This document shows, one piece after another, positions 1 through 9,137 of a stretch of DNA of 64,000 nt. Origin of the DNA: Anaerobacillus alkalidiazotrophicus (GTDB lineage Bacteria; Bacillota; Bacilli; Bacillales_H; Anaerobacillaceae); contig NZ_MLQS01000030.1 of the NCBI RefSeq assembly GCF_001866055.1, forward strand, positions 435,500-499,499. Reading direction: 5' to 3'. The notes under the pieces are model-generated. The model was not told the DNA's origin and did not search any database. It saw nothing but the letters and a program-made list of their open reading frames with translations. Positions within the stretch are counted from its first letter, which is position 1, and the number at the start of each line of letters is the position of its first letter. The translations under genes were made by a program, and so were the position numbers.

Positions 1-30
1 CTTCATATGCACCCAAAAAATATAAATATT

Positions 31-60
31 AAGAGGCCAAGCTCATAGCTTGGTCTCTTT
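31..60 (+). terminator. Rho-independent terminator of an upstream gene
   Basis: A 13-bp stem (positions 31-43 with 47-59, one G-U pair) closes a three-base loop and runs into a short T tract. By Bacillus gene order the gene ending here would be hemL of the hemAXCDBL operon, but that gene lies outside the window, so this is inference. Confidence 0.7.
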
Positions 61-133
61 ACGTTTTAATTAATTTATTTTAATAAATTCTAATCGTTGA
101 TACATGCGTTAATTTAGAAATTAATAAAAATGA

Positions 134-162
134 TCATATTTTACTGAGTCTTGTCATACATC
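134..162 (+). promoter_or_regulatory. Sigma-E-type promoter for the spoVID operon
   Basis: TCATATT at 134-140 and CATACAT at 155-161 are separated by 14 bases. This closely matches the sigma-E consensus (-35 like TCATATT, -10 like CATACAAT). B. subtilis spoVID is transcribed by sigma-E in the mother cell, so element and gene agree. No sigma-A promoter of comparable quality is seen between it and the gene. Confidence 0.65.
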
Positions 163-251
163 TGTAACGTATTGGTATAAGTCCGTTTAACGAGGACGTG
201 TCCTTAAGTTTTTGCGGAATTACTTTAATTTAAATAGAGGAGGAGAGGTAG

Positions 252-1655
252 TTGACACAAGATCACTCATCAAAGCTATCATTTTCCATCGAAGAATCAG
301 TGTGGCTAAATAAAGGTCAGGAAGTAGACGAAATTGTATCTTTGTCACTAGATCCGGAAATAACAGTGCAAGAAAATGGAGATTACGTTTTAATTCGAGG
401 TGGATTAAAGCTAACTGGTGAATACCGCTCCAATGGTAATAGCAATTCTAGTGAAAAGGAAAGTGACTCTCTTAGTGATCAAGTAGCTTATCGTTCAATT
501 GAAGAAGTAACTTTAAATTCAGACGGTACGGGTGAAATTAAGCATTATTTCCCAATTGATGTGACCATTCCACAGGAACGAATTAGGAGTTTAGACGAAA
601 TATATGTGATAGTTGAGTCTTTTGATTACGATTTACCGGAAAGAGGTTGTATTCAGCTAACTGCAGATATTGCAATTACGGGAATGTCTTCAGGAAATGC
701 TCAAAGAGATGCCCAATATTCAGAAGAATCGGCAGTTGATACTTTAAACTCATACTATGAAGAAGAAACAGATACAAAAGAACAAGATACATCGCTGGAA
801 AATGAAGAACGTACTTTCCATTATGAAGCATATAATCAGCAAGATACTGTAGTACCATTTCCTAGTGAAGAAGTTCGATATGAAGAAAGCGAATTAGAAA
901 TCAATATTGAAGAAGTTAGTTCCGTAGAGAACGAAGAAGAAGTCCTAGAAGAAATTGAAGAACCGGTAGAAGCTATCTTAGAAGAAAATGATAAACAAGA
1001 AGAAGAAAGAACAGAAGAGGATACAGAAGAGGAAGTCCTAGAAGAAGTTGAAGAACCGGTAGAAGCTATCTTAGAAGAAAATGATGAACAAGAAGAAGAA
1101 AGAACAGGAGAGGATACAGAAGTAGATATAGATAAGGTTGTAGCAGAAGAAACAGATGAAGTAATTGAGGAAGTTGAGGTAACAAACGAAGTTACTGAAG
1201 AAGTGAAATCACCAGCAATAGCATTTGGGGTGATAAAAGAACGCCCTAAACAAGAAGTAGTGGTAGGAGAGAATGAAGAACCACTAGAAGAGAAAGATCA
1301 ATCATTTAGTACGTTAAAAAGCCTTGCTGGTGATAGGAAGCAAGTTGTCAAAAATGAAGAGAGACATGAGGAAGCAGAAGTTGAAGTTACTGAAGTTTCT
1401 CTAGTTGATGAAGAGCAAGAAAAAGTAGAAACACCGCCTAGAGAAGAGAATGCTTTGTACTTAACAAAAATGCTTTCAAAAGGTGAAGAGGAAGAATTTA
1501 AGAAATTAAAAATGTGCATCATCCAAGAAAGCGAAACATTAGATACAATTGCAGCAAGGTATGAAATTACACAAAGTGCTCTCATTAAGGTTAATCGACT
1601 AAATGATGCAGAAGTACAAGAAGGTCAGATTTTATATATTCCAGTTCCACAATAA
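252..1655 (+). CDS. spoVID: SpoVID-like spore coat morphogenetic protein
   Basis: This protein of 467 residues starts at TTG behind a strong ribosome binding site (GGAGGAGAGG). SpoVID is a mother-cell protein that makes the spore coat encase the forespore. The N-terminal 150 residues form the conserved SpoVID head. The middle, about residues 160-420, is very rich in Glu and low in complexity and includes a 31-residue tandem duplication. The last 45 residues form a LysM domain (SETLDTIAARYEIT...IPVP), which in SpoVID is linked to peptidoglycan precursor binding. It is first in a three-gene operon with ysxE, as in Bacillus. Only the two ends are diagnostic, since the middle is unconstrained. 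Confidence 0.9.
   Translation: MTQDHSSKLSFSIEESVWLNKGQEVDEIVSLSLDPEITVQENGDYVLIRGGLKLTGEYRSNGNSNSSEKESDSLSDQVAYRSIEEVTLNSDGTGEIKHYFPIDVTIPQERIRSLDEIYVIVESFDYDLPERGCIQLTADIAITGMSSGNAQRDAQYSEESAVDTLNSYYEEETDTKEQDTSLENEERTFHYEAYNQQDTVVPFPSEEVRYEESELEINIEEVSSVENEEEVLEEIEEPVEAILEENDKQEEERTEEDTEEEVLEEVEEPVEAILEENDEQEEERTGEDTEVDIDKVVAEETDEVIEEVEVTNEVTEEVKSPAIAFGVIKERPKQEVVVGENEEPLEEKDQSFSTLKSLAGDRKQVVKNEERHEEAEVEVTEVSLVDEEQEKVETPPREENALYLTKMLSKGEEEEFKKLKMCIIQESETLDTIAARYEITQSALIKVNRLNDAEVQEGQILYIPVPQ
936..1121 (+). repeat. 93-bp tandem duplication inside spoVID
   Basis: Two adjacent 93-bp units (936-1028 and 1029-1121) encode two near-identical 31-residue acidic segments containing EEPVEAILEEND. 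The units keep the reading frame. They probably arose by recent slippage or unequal exchange in the unconstrained linker of SpoVID. Confidence 0.85.
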
Positions 1656-1679
1656 GCAATAGGATAGGGAGAAATAATT

Positions 1680-2609
1680 ATGGATATGTTAAGTCAAATC
1701 AAAATGGAATATGACCTTTCTGAATTAACGTGGATAAAGGAAAATACGATTTTTCAAAGTGAAAGAGGTAAGAAAAGGATCCGTATTTGGAAAGATAAAC
1801 AGCTACTCGAGTGGCATGTTAATTGGCGTGATGAAATTAGTAAACAGTCTGGATTTTTGTTAGACCGTATGATCCGTACGAGAGATAGGAAGCCATTTTT
1901 CATTTGTGATACAGACTTGGTTTCTATTCATGATGAAATTGATGAACCTTATCCGACTAAGGGAAAAGAACAAGAGTGGGGAAGGTTAATCGGTCATGCT
2001 TTGACTTATGGTATAAACCAAAGTGAAGAAAATCAGTGCTTCAAAAAAAGTGAACCTTTGCCATTAAAAACAGTAAGGGGGAGCCTTGAGCAGCTCTCCT
2101 TACTCGATCCAATGGCTAAGCTTGTATTAGAGCGAAGCTATATTGAAGCGAAAAGGAGAAACCAAAAAGCAAATTTGATACAAAAACGTGTCCAAGAAAG
2201 GAAACTTCCTATCCTAATAAATTTTTCAAGACTAGAAGATGCAAGGCAAGTCTTTTATCACTTGTATTGGATTTCTGGCAGTGAACAGCCGATAAGAGGT
2301 TATAAAACAATTAGAAATCTACTAGAGAATTGGTATGGTAAGAATGGGCATCACTCAACAGTAGAATTACTTGATTCGATTCATCGGTGCTTTTCATTAA
2401 AAGAAGATCAAGGCCTATTGTTGTTATCAGAATTGTTAATGCCACATGAGTTTGAAGAGACAGTTACTAAATTATTTACATGCAAAGATGTTAATGAAAT
2501 GCCAGAAATTATTAATCAATATTTCAGTAGGTGGAAAACAACTCGAGAACTAGTGATTTTATTAAGTAAGTGGATTGAAAAAGACGGAGAAAAGGTGGTG
2601 GCCAAATGA
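1680..2609 (+). CDS. Unknown protein between spoVID and ysxE
   Basis: This 309-residue protein is one I do not recognise. It begins 24 bases after spoVID behind AGGGAGAAATAATT and overlaps ysxE by the ATGA tetranucleotide, so it is cotranscribed with and coupled to two sporulation genes. It has no signal peptide, membrane segment or known catalytic motif. It is rich in Arg, Lys, Glu and Trp; the first 90 residues are predicted mixed alpha/beta and the rest looks helical. A mother-cell role in coat assembly is inferred only from operon position and the sigma-E promoter. It could be a strongly degenerate relative of the CotS/YsxE kinase-like proteins, but I see no kinase motif. Confidence 0.75.
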   Translation: MDMLSQIKMEYDLSELTWIKENTIFQSERGKKRIRIWKDKQLLEWHVNWRDEISKQSGFLLDRMIRTRDRKPFFICDTDLVSIHDEIDEPYPTKGKEQEWGRLIGHALTYGINQSEENQCFKKSEPLPLKTVRGSLEQLSLLDPMAKLVLERSYIEAKRRNQKANLIQKRVQERKLPILINFSRLEDARQVFYHLYWISGSEQPIRGYKTIRNLLENWYGKNGHHSTVELLDSIHRCFSLKEDQGLLLLSELLMPHEFEETVTKLFTCKDVNEMPEIINQYFSRWKTTRELVILLSKWIEKDGEKVVAK

Positions 2610-3634
2610 TTAATAATGCAGCCCCCCGAAACTCTATAGGGCATATTCTTTTTCAGTATGATTTGTATCCAGGAAAAATTGAGCAATTTGGCAAAGTAAA
2701 AAAAATTACCTCTCCTAAAGGTACTTTTGCATTAAAAGAGTCTAATATGATACAGGAGCAAGCTAATTGGTTTTCTCATGTAATGAGAAGATTAGAAAAA
2801 ATTGATTATTATCAAGTAGTTCCAGTCATACCTACTAAATATGGAGACTTAACGATTACTCACGGTAATAAAACGTTCTATTTACAGCCATGGTTTTGGG
2901 AAGAAGCTGAAGTACCTGATGAAAAAAAAGAAATAATTTTGTTTCGACAGTTGGGAAAACTTCATAGCTTAACCGTAAAACCTCAAGAATTTTCAAAAGA
3001 TACAATTGAAAATTCATATCACGAATTACTGAAAAGATGGGAAAAGCGACGGTTAGAAATGGAATACTTTGCAGAACTATGTGAACGAAAAACGTATATG
3101 TCACCCTTTGAGCTTACGTTCCTAACCCACTACAGCAGAATGGAGCAATTAGCAAATACTGCTTCAAATTACTTAAAGGAATGGTATGATGACTGTCTTG
3201 AAAAACAAACTTTTCGTGCTGTACTCTGTCATGGCAAGTTAGATCGTTCTCATATCTTCTATCATCCAAATGGATATGGTTATTTATTCAATTTTGAAAA
3301 AGCAGTATTAGATACACCAGTTAGAGATTTAGCCATTTCTTTTCGGAAATCTTTCCAGTATACGTTGTGGAAAGAAGATCAAGGAGTTGAATGGCTTGGG
3401 ACATACGAGAGGTACTTACTCCTTGAGGAGGAAGAGAAGAAATTATTTGCAAGCTATTTAATTTATCCTGAGCTTATCTATCACTGTGTCGATCATTATA
3501 ATCGTAGAGATGGTAGTATAACTGAATTACAATATGTACAAATTCTTGAAAAACGTATCATCACAATGACAAGAGTTAATCACTTTATTCATAATATATT
3601 GCTGAAGAAAGAAAGCAGTCAACCATCTGAATAG
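2606..3634 (+). CDS. ysxE: YsxE-like spore coat protein, CotS kinase-like family
   Basis: The 342-residue product belongs to the aminoglycoside phosphotransferase-like CotS family of inner spore coat proteins. The region corresponding to the kinase catalytic loop reads HGKLDRSH (about residues 208-215), and the usual metal-binding Asp motif is replaced by NFEKA. It is therefore probably a pseudokinase, as is common for coat proteins of this family. It follows its upstream partner with a 4-base overlap. In B. subtilis ysxE lies directly after spoVID. The last codons form the left arm of the operon terminator. Confidence 0.85.
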   Translation: MINNAAPRNSIGHILFQYDLYPGKIEQFGKVKKITSPKGTFALKESNMIQEQANWFSHVMRRLEKIDYYQVVPVIPTKYGDLTITHGNKTFYLQPWFWEEAEVPDEKKEIILFRQLGKLHSLTVKPQEFSKDTIENSYHELLKRWEKRRLEMEYFAELCERKTYMSPFELTFLTHYSRMEQLANTASNYLKEWYDDCLEKQTFRAVLCHGKLDRSHIFYHPNGYGYLFNFEKAVLDTPVRDLAISFRKSFQYTLWKEDQGVEWLGTYERYLLLEEEEKKLFASYLIYPELIYHCVDHYNRRDGSITELQYVQILEKRIITMTRVNHFIHNILLKKESSQPSE

Positions 3635-3650
3635 GTTGACTGCTTTCTTA
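3610..3650 (+). terminator. Terminator of the spoVID-ysxE operon
   Basis: A perfect stem of about 14 bp (GAAAGCAGTCAACC paired with its complement, 3611-3624 with 3634-3647) has a nine-base loop and is followed by a short T-rich stretch. The left arm and loop overlap the 3' end of ysxE, whose stop codon is at 3632-3634. Confidence 0.75.
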
Positions 3651-3653
3651 AGG

Positions 3654-3869
3654 TTTATCCCACTCTTAAGGGGCACTAAGACCCCCACCTCAAAACGTAA
3701 GAAAATCGAGAAGTTTAGGTGGGGGATTAACTGCCTCTAAAGGTCCGATATAGAATAACTTTCATCAGTGAAGCTGATGATTAGTTATTCTGATGCCTGT
3801 GGTATAAGTTGAACTAACAATCAGTGGGGGATGAACGAAAACCTCCCACTGATTGAAGTTCAGCTTTAT
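3654..3869 (+). repeat. Structured dispersed repeat, copy 1 (longest)
   Basis: This 216-bp unit is bounded by TTTAT on both sides. It contains an outer stem (AGGGGCA with TGCCTCT), an inner 9-bp stem (CCCCCACCT with AGGTGGGGG), a hairpin built from AGAATAACT and CATCAG arms that is absent from the other copies, and a final stem (ATCAGTGGGGG-type). Shorter versions occur at 31912, 36839 and 52832. The layout recalls right ends of IS200/IS605-family elements, read in reverse. No transposase gene is present. The remaining sequence up to the small gene at 4026 shows nothing recognisable. Confidence 0.8.
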
Positions 3870-4025
3870 GAAAGAATGGTGTGAAACTACTTTTGAGCGC
3901 CAACAAGAATCCTAATTACTTACCTCTATTAAGCTTATAAATATACTCCTTGTTCTAGAAGATTTTACTACAAAGTGTTACTTTCAGTCGAAAAGGTATT
4001 CTTGTTTGTTCTTCACCGAGATTTG

Positions 4026-4217
4026 TTATAGTACTCCAGCAACGTACGTTAAATATAACACAACTAGTATGGCCAGGAGAACTACATCAATGGTTGTAGG
4101 AAACAGAATTGTTCTAATTAGTTGAAACATTGATAATGGGATTAAAAATTGATAGCCAGCATCACGAACTCTCCGTAACCAAAGAGGAAGTCGATATTTA
4201 CCTTTTTTAAACACCAA
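4026..4217 (-). CDS. Small membrane protein of unknown function
   Basis: A 63-residue protein starts at TTG (4215-4217) or GTG (4212-4214) behind a good AGGAGG site (4224-4230 on the complement). A basic N-terminus (KKGKYRLPLWLRRVRDAG) is followed by hydrophobic stretches at about residues 24-40 and 43-62, so one or two membrane spans with a cytoplasmic basic face are likely. I do not recognise the family. It stands alone on the minus strand between the ysxE operon and valS. Base composition is like its surroundings. The strong ribosome binding site and coherent membrane topology make a real gene more likely than a chance frame. Confidence 0.55.
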   Translation of the reverse strand: MVFKKGKYRLPLWLRRVRDAGYQFLIPLSMFQLIRTILFPTTIDVVLLAILVVLYLTYVAGVL

Positions 4218-4630
4218 AAGTCATCCTCCTTATTTTATATTTCTTATTCGTATAATGAATCTCATTCAATATTTTCTCTACTAAGATACTATAACTATTT
4301 ACGCTAAACTATTCGTACTAGATATAGATGAATACGGCTCATTATGAAATTCACTGAAATGAAAGTAATTCTTTTTCTAACAAGAGCTTAAGTAAACAAA
4401 CGTTTCTTACATCAGTGACTTTGCTAGAAGTAAAGCTTCTCTAATATTTATGATATGCTACTAAGTTAGGCGAGTGAATATTATTTTTAAATTAAATTGA
4501 AAACAATTAGATTAACTGAGATGTGAGAACGGGAATATGAATTTATTGTTCAATGGAACGTCAAAATATTTATTTCATGTATGGAACAAGAAATTTTGGA
4601 AATAATGCTAGTAAATTTTGATGTCACCTA

Positions 4631-4660
4631 TTGACGTTTTTTTGTTATTACATGTAAAAT
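4631..4660 (+). promoter_or_regulatory. Sigma-A promoter of valS
   Basis: TTGACG (4631-4636) and TAAAAT (4655-4660) are separated by 18 bases. Initiation a few bases downstream would place the transcript start just ahead of the T-box stem I. Confidence 0.6.
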
Positions 4661-4667
4661 ATTATTA

Positions 4668-4973
4668 CACATTTGAAGTGAATATTTATCTGCTTAGAAT
4701 GGGAAGAGTACATTTGTAAGACCATCAGAGAGAAAAATCAAAGTTACCTACTAGTGAGGTATCTTTTGCTGAGAGATTTTTTTGGTACGAAAAATGGAAG
4801 GTCGCCCTGGAGCTGCTTTTCTGAAATTTTTAAACTAGTAAGAAAAGCCGGTTACATAACCGTTACATAAATGAAGTGTGCTATTTAAATTCATTTTTAT
4901 TAGAATTATAGCAAACAAAGGTGGTACCGCGAATCTACTCTCTTCGTCCTTTGAGGATGGGGGGAGTTTTTTT
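4668..4973 (+). promoter_or_regulatory. T-box leader of valS
   Basis: The T-box sequence AAGGTGGTACCGCG lies at 4918-4931 and would pair with the acceptor end of uncharged tRNA. The upstream region holds the AGAGTA-type base of stem I (about 4705-4710). The GTA at 4785-4787, a valine codon ahead of a GGAAG segment, is my best specifier candidate. A GGAGCTGCTTTTCTGAAA-type stem III region follows. Uncharged tRNA-Val is expected to favour readthrough into valS. The specifier assignment is tentative; the T-box itself is not. Confidence 0.92.
4937..4973 (+). terminator. T-box-controlled terminator before valS
   Basis: A 14-bp stem with several G-U pairs (4937-4950 with 4954-4967) and a TTG loop is followed by seven T residues. 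It is the competing terminator of the valS T-box. Its left arm starts directly after the T-box sequence, as expected for antiterminator exchange. Confidence 0.88.
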
Positions 4974-5125
4974 ATTTTGAAAAAATAACTTATTTAGGTT
5001 TGAAAGGTGGATAGCCAGCGTTTATTCATTTGAAGGCACTTTAACTTACTTATGTAATAAATTTCCAGTGCTTTTAGTGTGTGAATAAGGTGCTTGCACT
5101 TTTCTTAAAAGGGAGGAAATAAGAG

Positions 5126-7768
5126 ATGGTAAATCAAGATTTATCAATGCCAACAAAGTATGATCCAAAAGATACGGAAGCGAAATGGTATCCGTTCTGG
5201 TTAGATGGGAAATTTTTCGAAGCGAAAGGTGAAGAAGGTAAAAAGCCATATACAATTGTAATTCCACCACCAAACGTGACTGGAAAGCTGCATTTAGGTC
5301 ACGCTTGGGATACAACTTTACAAGATATTTTAATTCGCACAAAACGAATGCAAGGTTATGATGCACTTTGGCTTCCTGGAATGGATCATGCTGGTATTGC
5401 GACACAAGCAAAGGTTGAAGGGAAACTTCGTGAAGAAGGTTTAAGCCGTTATGACTTAGGTCGTGAGAAGTTTTTAGAAAAATCTTGGGAATGGAAGCAC
5501 GAGTACGCTGATTTTATTCGTAAGCAATGGTCAAAGCTTGGGCTTTCATTAGACTATTCTCGTGAACGTTTTACATTAGATGAGGGCTTATCAAAAGCTG
5601 TTCGTGAAGTGTTTGTTAAACTATATGAAAAAGGGCTAATTTACCGTGGCGAGTACATCATTAACTGGGACCCACAAACAAAAACGGCATTATCGGATAT
5701 TGAAGTTATTTATAAAGACGTTCAAGGTGCCTTCTACCACATGAAATATCCGTTAGCCGATGGAACGGGTTATATTGAAGTCGCGACAACTCGTCCCGAA
5801 ACAATGTTAGGTGATACTGCTGTAGCTGTTCACCCTGAAGATACTCGTTATCAACATTTAATAGGTAAAAAAGTTAAGCTTCCTATAGTAGGTCGTGAAA
5901 TTGAAATTGTTGCTGATGATTATGTAGATATGGAATTTGGTTCCGGAGCTGTAAAGATTACTCCAGCCCATGATCCAAATGATTTTGAAATTGGGAACCG
6001 TCATAATCTTGAACGCATCCTTGTTATGGATGAGTCAGGTAAAATGAATGAAAATGCGGGTAAGTATGAAGGTTTAGATCGTTTTGAGTGCCGTAAGCAA
6101 ATTGTAAAAGACCTACAAGATGCAGAAGTATTATTTAAAATTGAAGAACATATGCATTCAGTTGGTCACTCAGAACGTAGTGGAGCTGTTGTCGAGCCAT
6201 ATCTTTCAACACAATGGTTTGTTCGTATGGGACCTCTTGCTGAAGAAGCGATTAAGTTACAAAAGTCGGAAGGGAAAGTCAATTTTGTTCCTGAACGCTT
6301 TGAAAAGACTTATTTACACTGGATTGAAAATATTCGTGATTGGTGTATTTCTCGTCAGCTATGGTGGGGTCACCGCATTCCTGCTTGGTACCATAAAGAG
6401 ACGAAAGAAGTATATGTTGGTCATGAAGCACCAGCAGATCTTGAAAATTGGACACAAGACGAAGATGTTCTTGATACATGGTTTTCATCAGCGTTATGGC
6501 CATTTTCTACAATGGGTTGGCCAGATAAAGATGCGGCTGACTTTAACCGTTATTATTCTACAGACGTTCTAGTAACTGGCTATGATATTATTTATTTCTG
6601 GGTTGCGCGAATGATTTTCCAAGGTTTAGAGTTTACTGGTGAACGTCCATTCAAAGACGTGCTTATTCACGGATTAGTACGCGATTCTGAGGGACGTAAA
6701 ATGAGTAAGTCATTAGGAAATGGTGTTGATCCGATGGATGTCATTGACAAATATGGTGCCGATGCCCTCCGTTTCTTCCTTTCAACGGGAAGTTCCCCGG
6801 GAAATGATTTGCGTTTTTATTGGGAAAAAGTCGAATCAACATGGAATTTCGGGAATAAAATTTGGAACGCATCCCGTTTTGCTTTAATGAATATGGAAGG
6901 CTTAACTTATGAAGAAATTGATCTTACTGGCAAAAAGTCAATAGCAGATCAGTGGATATTGACACGCCTACAAGAAACAATTGAAAATGTTACACGATTA
7001 ATTGATGCCTATGAATTCGGTGAAGTAGGTCGCCTACTTTATAACTTTATTTGGGATGATTTCTGTGACTGGTATATTGAAATGGCAAAATTACCTTTGT
7101 ACGGGGAAGATGAAGAAGCTAAGAAAACAACTCGTTCAATTTTAGCTTACGTTCTTGATCATACAATGAAACTGTTGCATCCATTTATGCCGTTTATTAC
7201 AGAAGAAATTTGGCAGCACCTTCCGCACGTAGGAGAGTCAATTACAGTTGCACCTTGGCCAGTAAGAAACGAAATGCTAGTTTTTCCAGAAGCAACAAAG
7301 AAAATGAATTTACTTAAGGAAATCATTCGATCTGTTCGTAATACAAGAGCAGAGTTAAACGTTCCAATGAGTAAAAAGATTGAGTTGTTAATAAAGGCAA
7401 AAGATAGCGAAGTACTAAGCAATCTTGAAGAAGGACGTAGTTATTTAGAGAAGTTCTGTAATCCAGATCAATTAATACTTGGTACTGATTTACAAGCACC
7501 AGAAAAATCAATGTCATCAGTTCTTACTGGTGTAGAATTGTACTTACCATTAGCAGGGCTACTAGACCTTGATGCAGAAATCTCTCGCCTAGAAAAAGAA
7601 TTAAAACGACTTGATAGTGAAGTCGAACGTGTACAAAAGAAATTAAATAACCAAGGCTTCGTTTCTAAAGCACCGGCTAAGGTTATTGAAGAAGAGAAAG
7701 CAAAAGAAAAAGACTATTTAGAAAAACGTTCGACTGTGCAAGCAAGAATTGATGAGTTGAAAGCATAA
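5126..7768 (+). CDS. valS: Valyl-tRNA synthetase
   Basis: This 880-residue class Ia synthetase charges tRNA-Val and edits misactivated threonine. The signatures are [13 protein letters not shown] (HIGH motif, residues about 48-60) and KMSKS (about residue 525). The long insertion between them is the CP1 editing domain. The C-terminal 60-70 residues form the coiled coil typical of ValRS ([21 protein letters not shown]). Length is normal for the family. The start ATG follows GGGAGGAAATAAGAG. It is preceded by its T-box leader. In B. subtilis valS is next to folC; here two minus-strand genes lie between them. Confidence 0.98.
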   Translation: MVNQDLSMPTKYDPKDTEAKWYPFWLDGKFFEAKGEEGKKPYTIVIPPPNVTGKLHLGHAWDTTLQDILIRTKRMQGYDALWLPGMDHAGIATQAKVEGKLREEGLSRYDLGREKFLEKSWEWKHEYADFIRKQWSKLGLSLDYSRERFTLDEGLSKAVREVFVKLYEKGLIYRGEYIINWDPQTKTALSDIEVIYKDVQGAFYHMKYPLADGTGYIEVATTRPETMLGDTAVAVHPEDTRYQHLIGKKVKLPIVGREIEIVADDYVDMEFGSGAVKITPAHDPNDFEIGNRHNLERILVMDESGKMNENAGKYEGLDRFECRKQIVKDLQDAEVLFKIEEHMHSVGHSERSGAVVEPYLSTQWFVRMGPLAEEAIKLQKSEGKVNFVPERFEKTYLHWIENIRDWCISRQLWWGHRIPAWYHKETKEVYVGHEAPADLENWTQDEDVLDTWFSSALWPFSTMGWPDKDAADFNRYYSTDVLVTGYDIIYFWVARMIFQGLEFTGERPFKDVLIHGLVRDSEGRKMSKSLGNGVDPMDVIDKYGADALRFFLSTGSSPGNDLRFYWEKVESTWNFGNKIWNASRFALMNMEGLTYEEIDLTGKKSIADQWILTRLQETIENVTRLIDAYEFGEVGRLLYNFIWDDFCDWYIEMAKLPLYGEDEEAKKTTRSILAYVLDHTMKLLHPFMPFITEEIWQHLPHVGESITVAPWPVRNEMLVFPEATKKMNLLKEIIRSVRNTRAELNVPMSKKIELLIKAKDSEVLSNLEEGRSYLEKFCNPDQLILGTDLQAPEKSMSSVLTGVELYLPLAGLLDLDAEISRLEKELKRLDSEVERVQKKLNNQGFVSKAPAKVIEEEKAKEKDYLEKRSTVQARIDELKA

Positions 7769-7773
7769 AGCTA

Positions 7774-7817
7774 AAGAGGGTGCCCGAAAAGTGTCTGACA
7801 CTTTTGGGCACCCTCTT
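7774..7817. terminator. Bidirectional terminator between valS and the 7821 gene
   Basis: A long inverted repeat (AAGAGGGTGCCC, then AAAAGTGTC, and the complementary arms, with one central TGA-type loop) separates two convergent genes. T-rich flanks on both sides fit termination in both directions. Confidence 0.8.
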
Positions 7818-7820
7818 GCT

Positions 7821-8141
7821 TTACCTATCTGTTTCTCGAAATGAAATAGATCTAAATTGATTAGTTTGTGGATCAAATTCAACATCGACAAAAACACCAA
7901 ACTCACGATTATTCTCGCGTAGCCATAGTTTAAACTTTTCAATGGAAATCTGATTGGTTTTATTTTCTCTCCCTATATGAAGATAATCAATGACACTTGC
8001 ATTTGGATACTTCTTTATAGTTTCTTTAATAGCTATGCTTCCCCATTTAGCATAAGGTGGTATCTCATTATCAGCCAATACTCCTATTGATAACATCCCA
8101 AGTAAACAAAAAACTATTGTGAAAGTAACTGTATGCCTCAT
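7821..8141 (-). CDS. Secreted DUF3889-like protein
   Basis: A 106-residue protein has a signal peptide (MRHTVTFTIVFCLLGMLSIGVLA, cleavage likely after LADN region). The mature part contains PPYAKWGSIAIKETIKKYPNASVIDYLHIGR, which resembles the DUF3889 family of small secreted Bacillus proteins. Its function is unknown. The ribosome binding site is weak (AAAGGTAG). It lies 39 bases after the ATP-grasp gene on the same strand and may share its transcript. The family assignment is from memory of the PxYAKWG...YP.A.V.DYLH.GR pattern. Confidence 0.75.
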   Translation of the reverse strand: MRHTVTFTIVFCLLGMLSIGVLADNEIPPYAKWGSIAIKETIKKYPNASVIDYLHIGRENKTNQISIEKFKLWLRENNREFGVFVDVEFDPQTNQFRSISFRETDR

Positions 8142-8180
8142 TTATCACACTACCTTTTTTAAGCATAGTATGTACATTAG

Positions 8181-9047
8181 TTACTCTAAACTTTTCAAAA
8201 TATACTCTAAATAAAGTTTTACAATATTAACATTGGAATGAGCATAAAGTGTTCGTGATCCAGCAACATCTTCAATTTCATTAAAAATAAATGAACCATC
8301 TTTTGCAAAAAGGAAGTCTATACCGACAAAGCCAAATTCATCGTCAAATTGATCTATGATCTTATGTACTAACGCCTGTTGTTCACTCGATAACTCGTAC
8401 AGCCGAGCTTTCCCACCTAATGAGAAATTAGCACGAAAATCATTATCAGAATACCGGAGTATTGCAGCAATAATTGTTTTTCCTACTACAAATACACGTA
8501 CATCACGTCCAGGAACATCCCCCATTCGTTGAATAATTAGTTCTTTAGCTTGAACTTTCCAAAGTAACGTCCTTAATTCCTCTACGCTAGATGCTGTAAA
8601 CACTTCATTCCCACCTCTTCCAGTGACATCTTTGACGACGACCGGATATGGAAATGGTAAATAATTGGGTTCGAATTCGTCCCGATTTATAAATAATGTA
8701 TCTAGCATTGGAATGTCTTTATTAGCTAAAAATTGGTGTGTCTTCCCTTTATGATTACAAATATCTGATGTGAACGCTGAGTTATAAACTTTAATTTGTA
8801 AATCTTCGAGCTGTTTACTCAGTAGCGGGTCATTATTTCGTGAAATTACAAAATTGGGTTTTTCAAGCGTGACTCCTTTATGTAGAATAAATAGTCTATG
8901 ATTTAATACACCATAGCTAAGGTCCTCTTTTAGTAGTAAACGAAGGTCAATATTTAGTTTTGTTGCTTCTTCTATAAACCATGTAATAAAGCCTTCGTTT
9001 ATCTTCGAACTTTCTTTATTATAAATTAACCATCCTGTTTTTTTCAT
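8181..9047 (-). CDS. RimK-like ATP-grasp protein
   Basis: The 288-residue product looks like an ATP-grasp ligase. It has an N-terminal Rossmann-like half, a central ATP-binding section with PVVVKDVTGRGGNEVF (about residues 135-150, glycine-rich loop), GRDVRVFVVG, and the metal/phosphate-binding FNEIEDVAGSR near residue 250. These features match the RimK/YheC-type superfamily that joins an amino acid to a carboxylate. The substrate cannot be deduced. The start ATG has GTAGGAGT seven bases upstream. It is divergent from folC, so the 90 bases between them must hold both promoters. Confidence 0.8.
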   Translation of the reverse strand: MKKTGWLIYNKESSKINEGFITWFIEEATKLNIDLRLLLKEDLSYGVLNHRLFILHKGVTLEKPNFVISRNNDPLLSKQLEDLQIKVYNSAFTSDICNHKGKTHQFLANKDIPMLDTLFINRDEFEPNYLPFPYPVVVKDVTGRGGNEVFTASSVEELRTLLWKVQAKELIIQRMGDVPGRDVRVFVVGKTIIAAILRYSDNDFRANFSLGGKARLYELSSEQQALVHKIIDQFDDEFGFVGIDFLFAKDGSFIFNEIEDVAGSRTLYAHSNVNIVKLYLEYILKSLE

Positions 9048-9137
9048 TTGTACTCCTACCTATTCTTAAATTTTCTTGCTTGTAAGACATTCATATTATA
9101 CACTAATATGAAACATAATTTTAAAGGAGCTCGAACG

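Noticed and set aside
3654..3869. Repeat copy 1 as a CRISPR or classical riboswitch
   Set aside because: There is no regular repeat-spacer series, and the same unit recurs after unrelated genes, so a mobile repeat fits better.
5046..5411. Minus-strand 121-codon frame over the start of valS
   Set aside because: It is antisense to the conserved valS N-terminus and looks like a shadow frame.
6120..6572. Plus-strand 150-codon frame inside valS
   Set aside because: Wrong frame within a conserved essential gene; no translation signals.
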